NCBI GenBank assembly: GCA_013152765.1
Contig: JAADFT010000232.1
Span: 1-5,716, forward strand
Origin: Calditrichota bacterium
Lineage (GTDB): Bacteria; Zhuqueibacterota; Zhuqueibacteria; Oleimicrobiales; Geothermoviventaceae
Length of the DNA: 5,716 nt
Direction of reading: 5' to 3'
Positions 5,709 through 5,716 of the stretch are shown one piece after another. Numbering within the stretch: the stretch's first letter is position 1; every line of letters begins with the position of its first letter. The translations under genes and the position numbers were made by a program. A model generated the notes under the pieces. It was not told the origin of the DNA, ran no database searches, and saw only the letters and a program-made list of their open reading frames with translations.

Positions 5709-5716
5709 GGTCAGGT

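Overview
The window comes from a GC-rich bacterial chromosome or contig. All convincing genes lie on the minus strand, so transcription runs from the right edge to the left. The organism cannot be named from this sequence. A Tat-exported multicopper oxidase, a CopB-type copper ATPase and a non-HemE uroporphyrinogen-decarboxylase-like protein together fit an aerobic or facultative environmental bacterium, and nothing here decides the phylum.

Layout in transcription order. (1) 5708-3516: a CopB-like P1B ATPase with the membrane motif CPH and a strikingly His-rich cytosolic N-terminus. (2) 3515-3315: a 200-base spacer with a perfect 10-bp inverted repeat and a doubtful 62-codon ORF whose stop overlaps the next start. 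(3) 3314-3090: a 74-residue protein with one membrane segment and a C-terminal SHOCT domain. (4) 3031-1463: a CueO-like three-domain multicopper oxidase with a twin-arginine signal peptide, a full set of copper ligands and Met-rich loops. (5) 1462-816: about 650 bases without a credible gene, filled by two diverged direct copies of a repeat of about 190-205 bp. Each copy has a G-quadruplex-type pattern on the minus strand, and there are small hairpins between and beside the copies. (6) 815-1: the first 271 codons of a uroporphyrinogen decarboxylase (URO-D) family protein that runs off the left edge.

The ATPase, SHOCT protein and oxidase share strand and order and have short gaps, so they look like one copper-tolerance operon: the ATPase exports copper from the cytosol, and the exported oxidase probably oxidises Cu(I) outside the cytoplasmic membrane. 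The SHOCT protein has no assigned role. The operon promoter and any copper regulator would lie beyond the right edge. The URO-D-like gene is separated by the repeat region and is probably a different transcription unit.

The parts least explained by known families are the repeat pair at 961-1413 with its conserved G-tracts, and the spacer between the ATPase and SHOCT genes.
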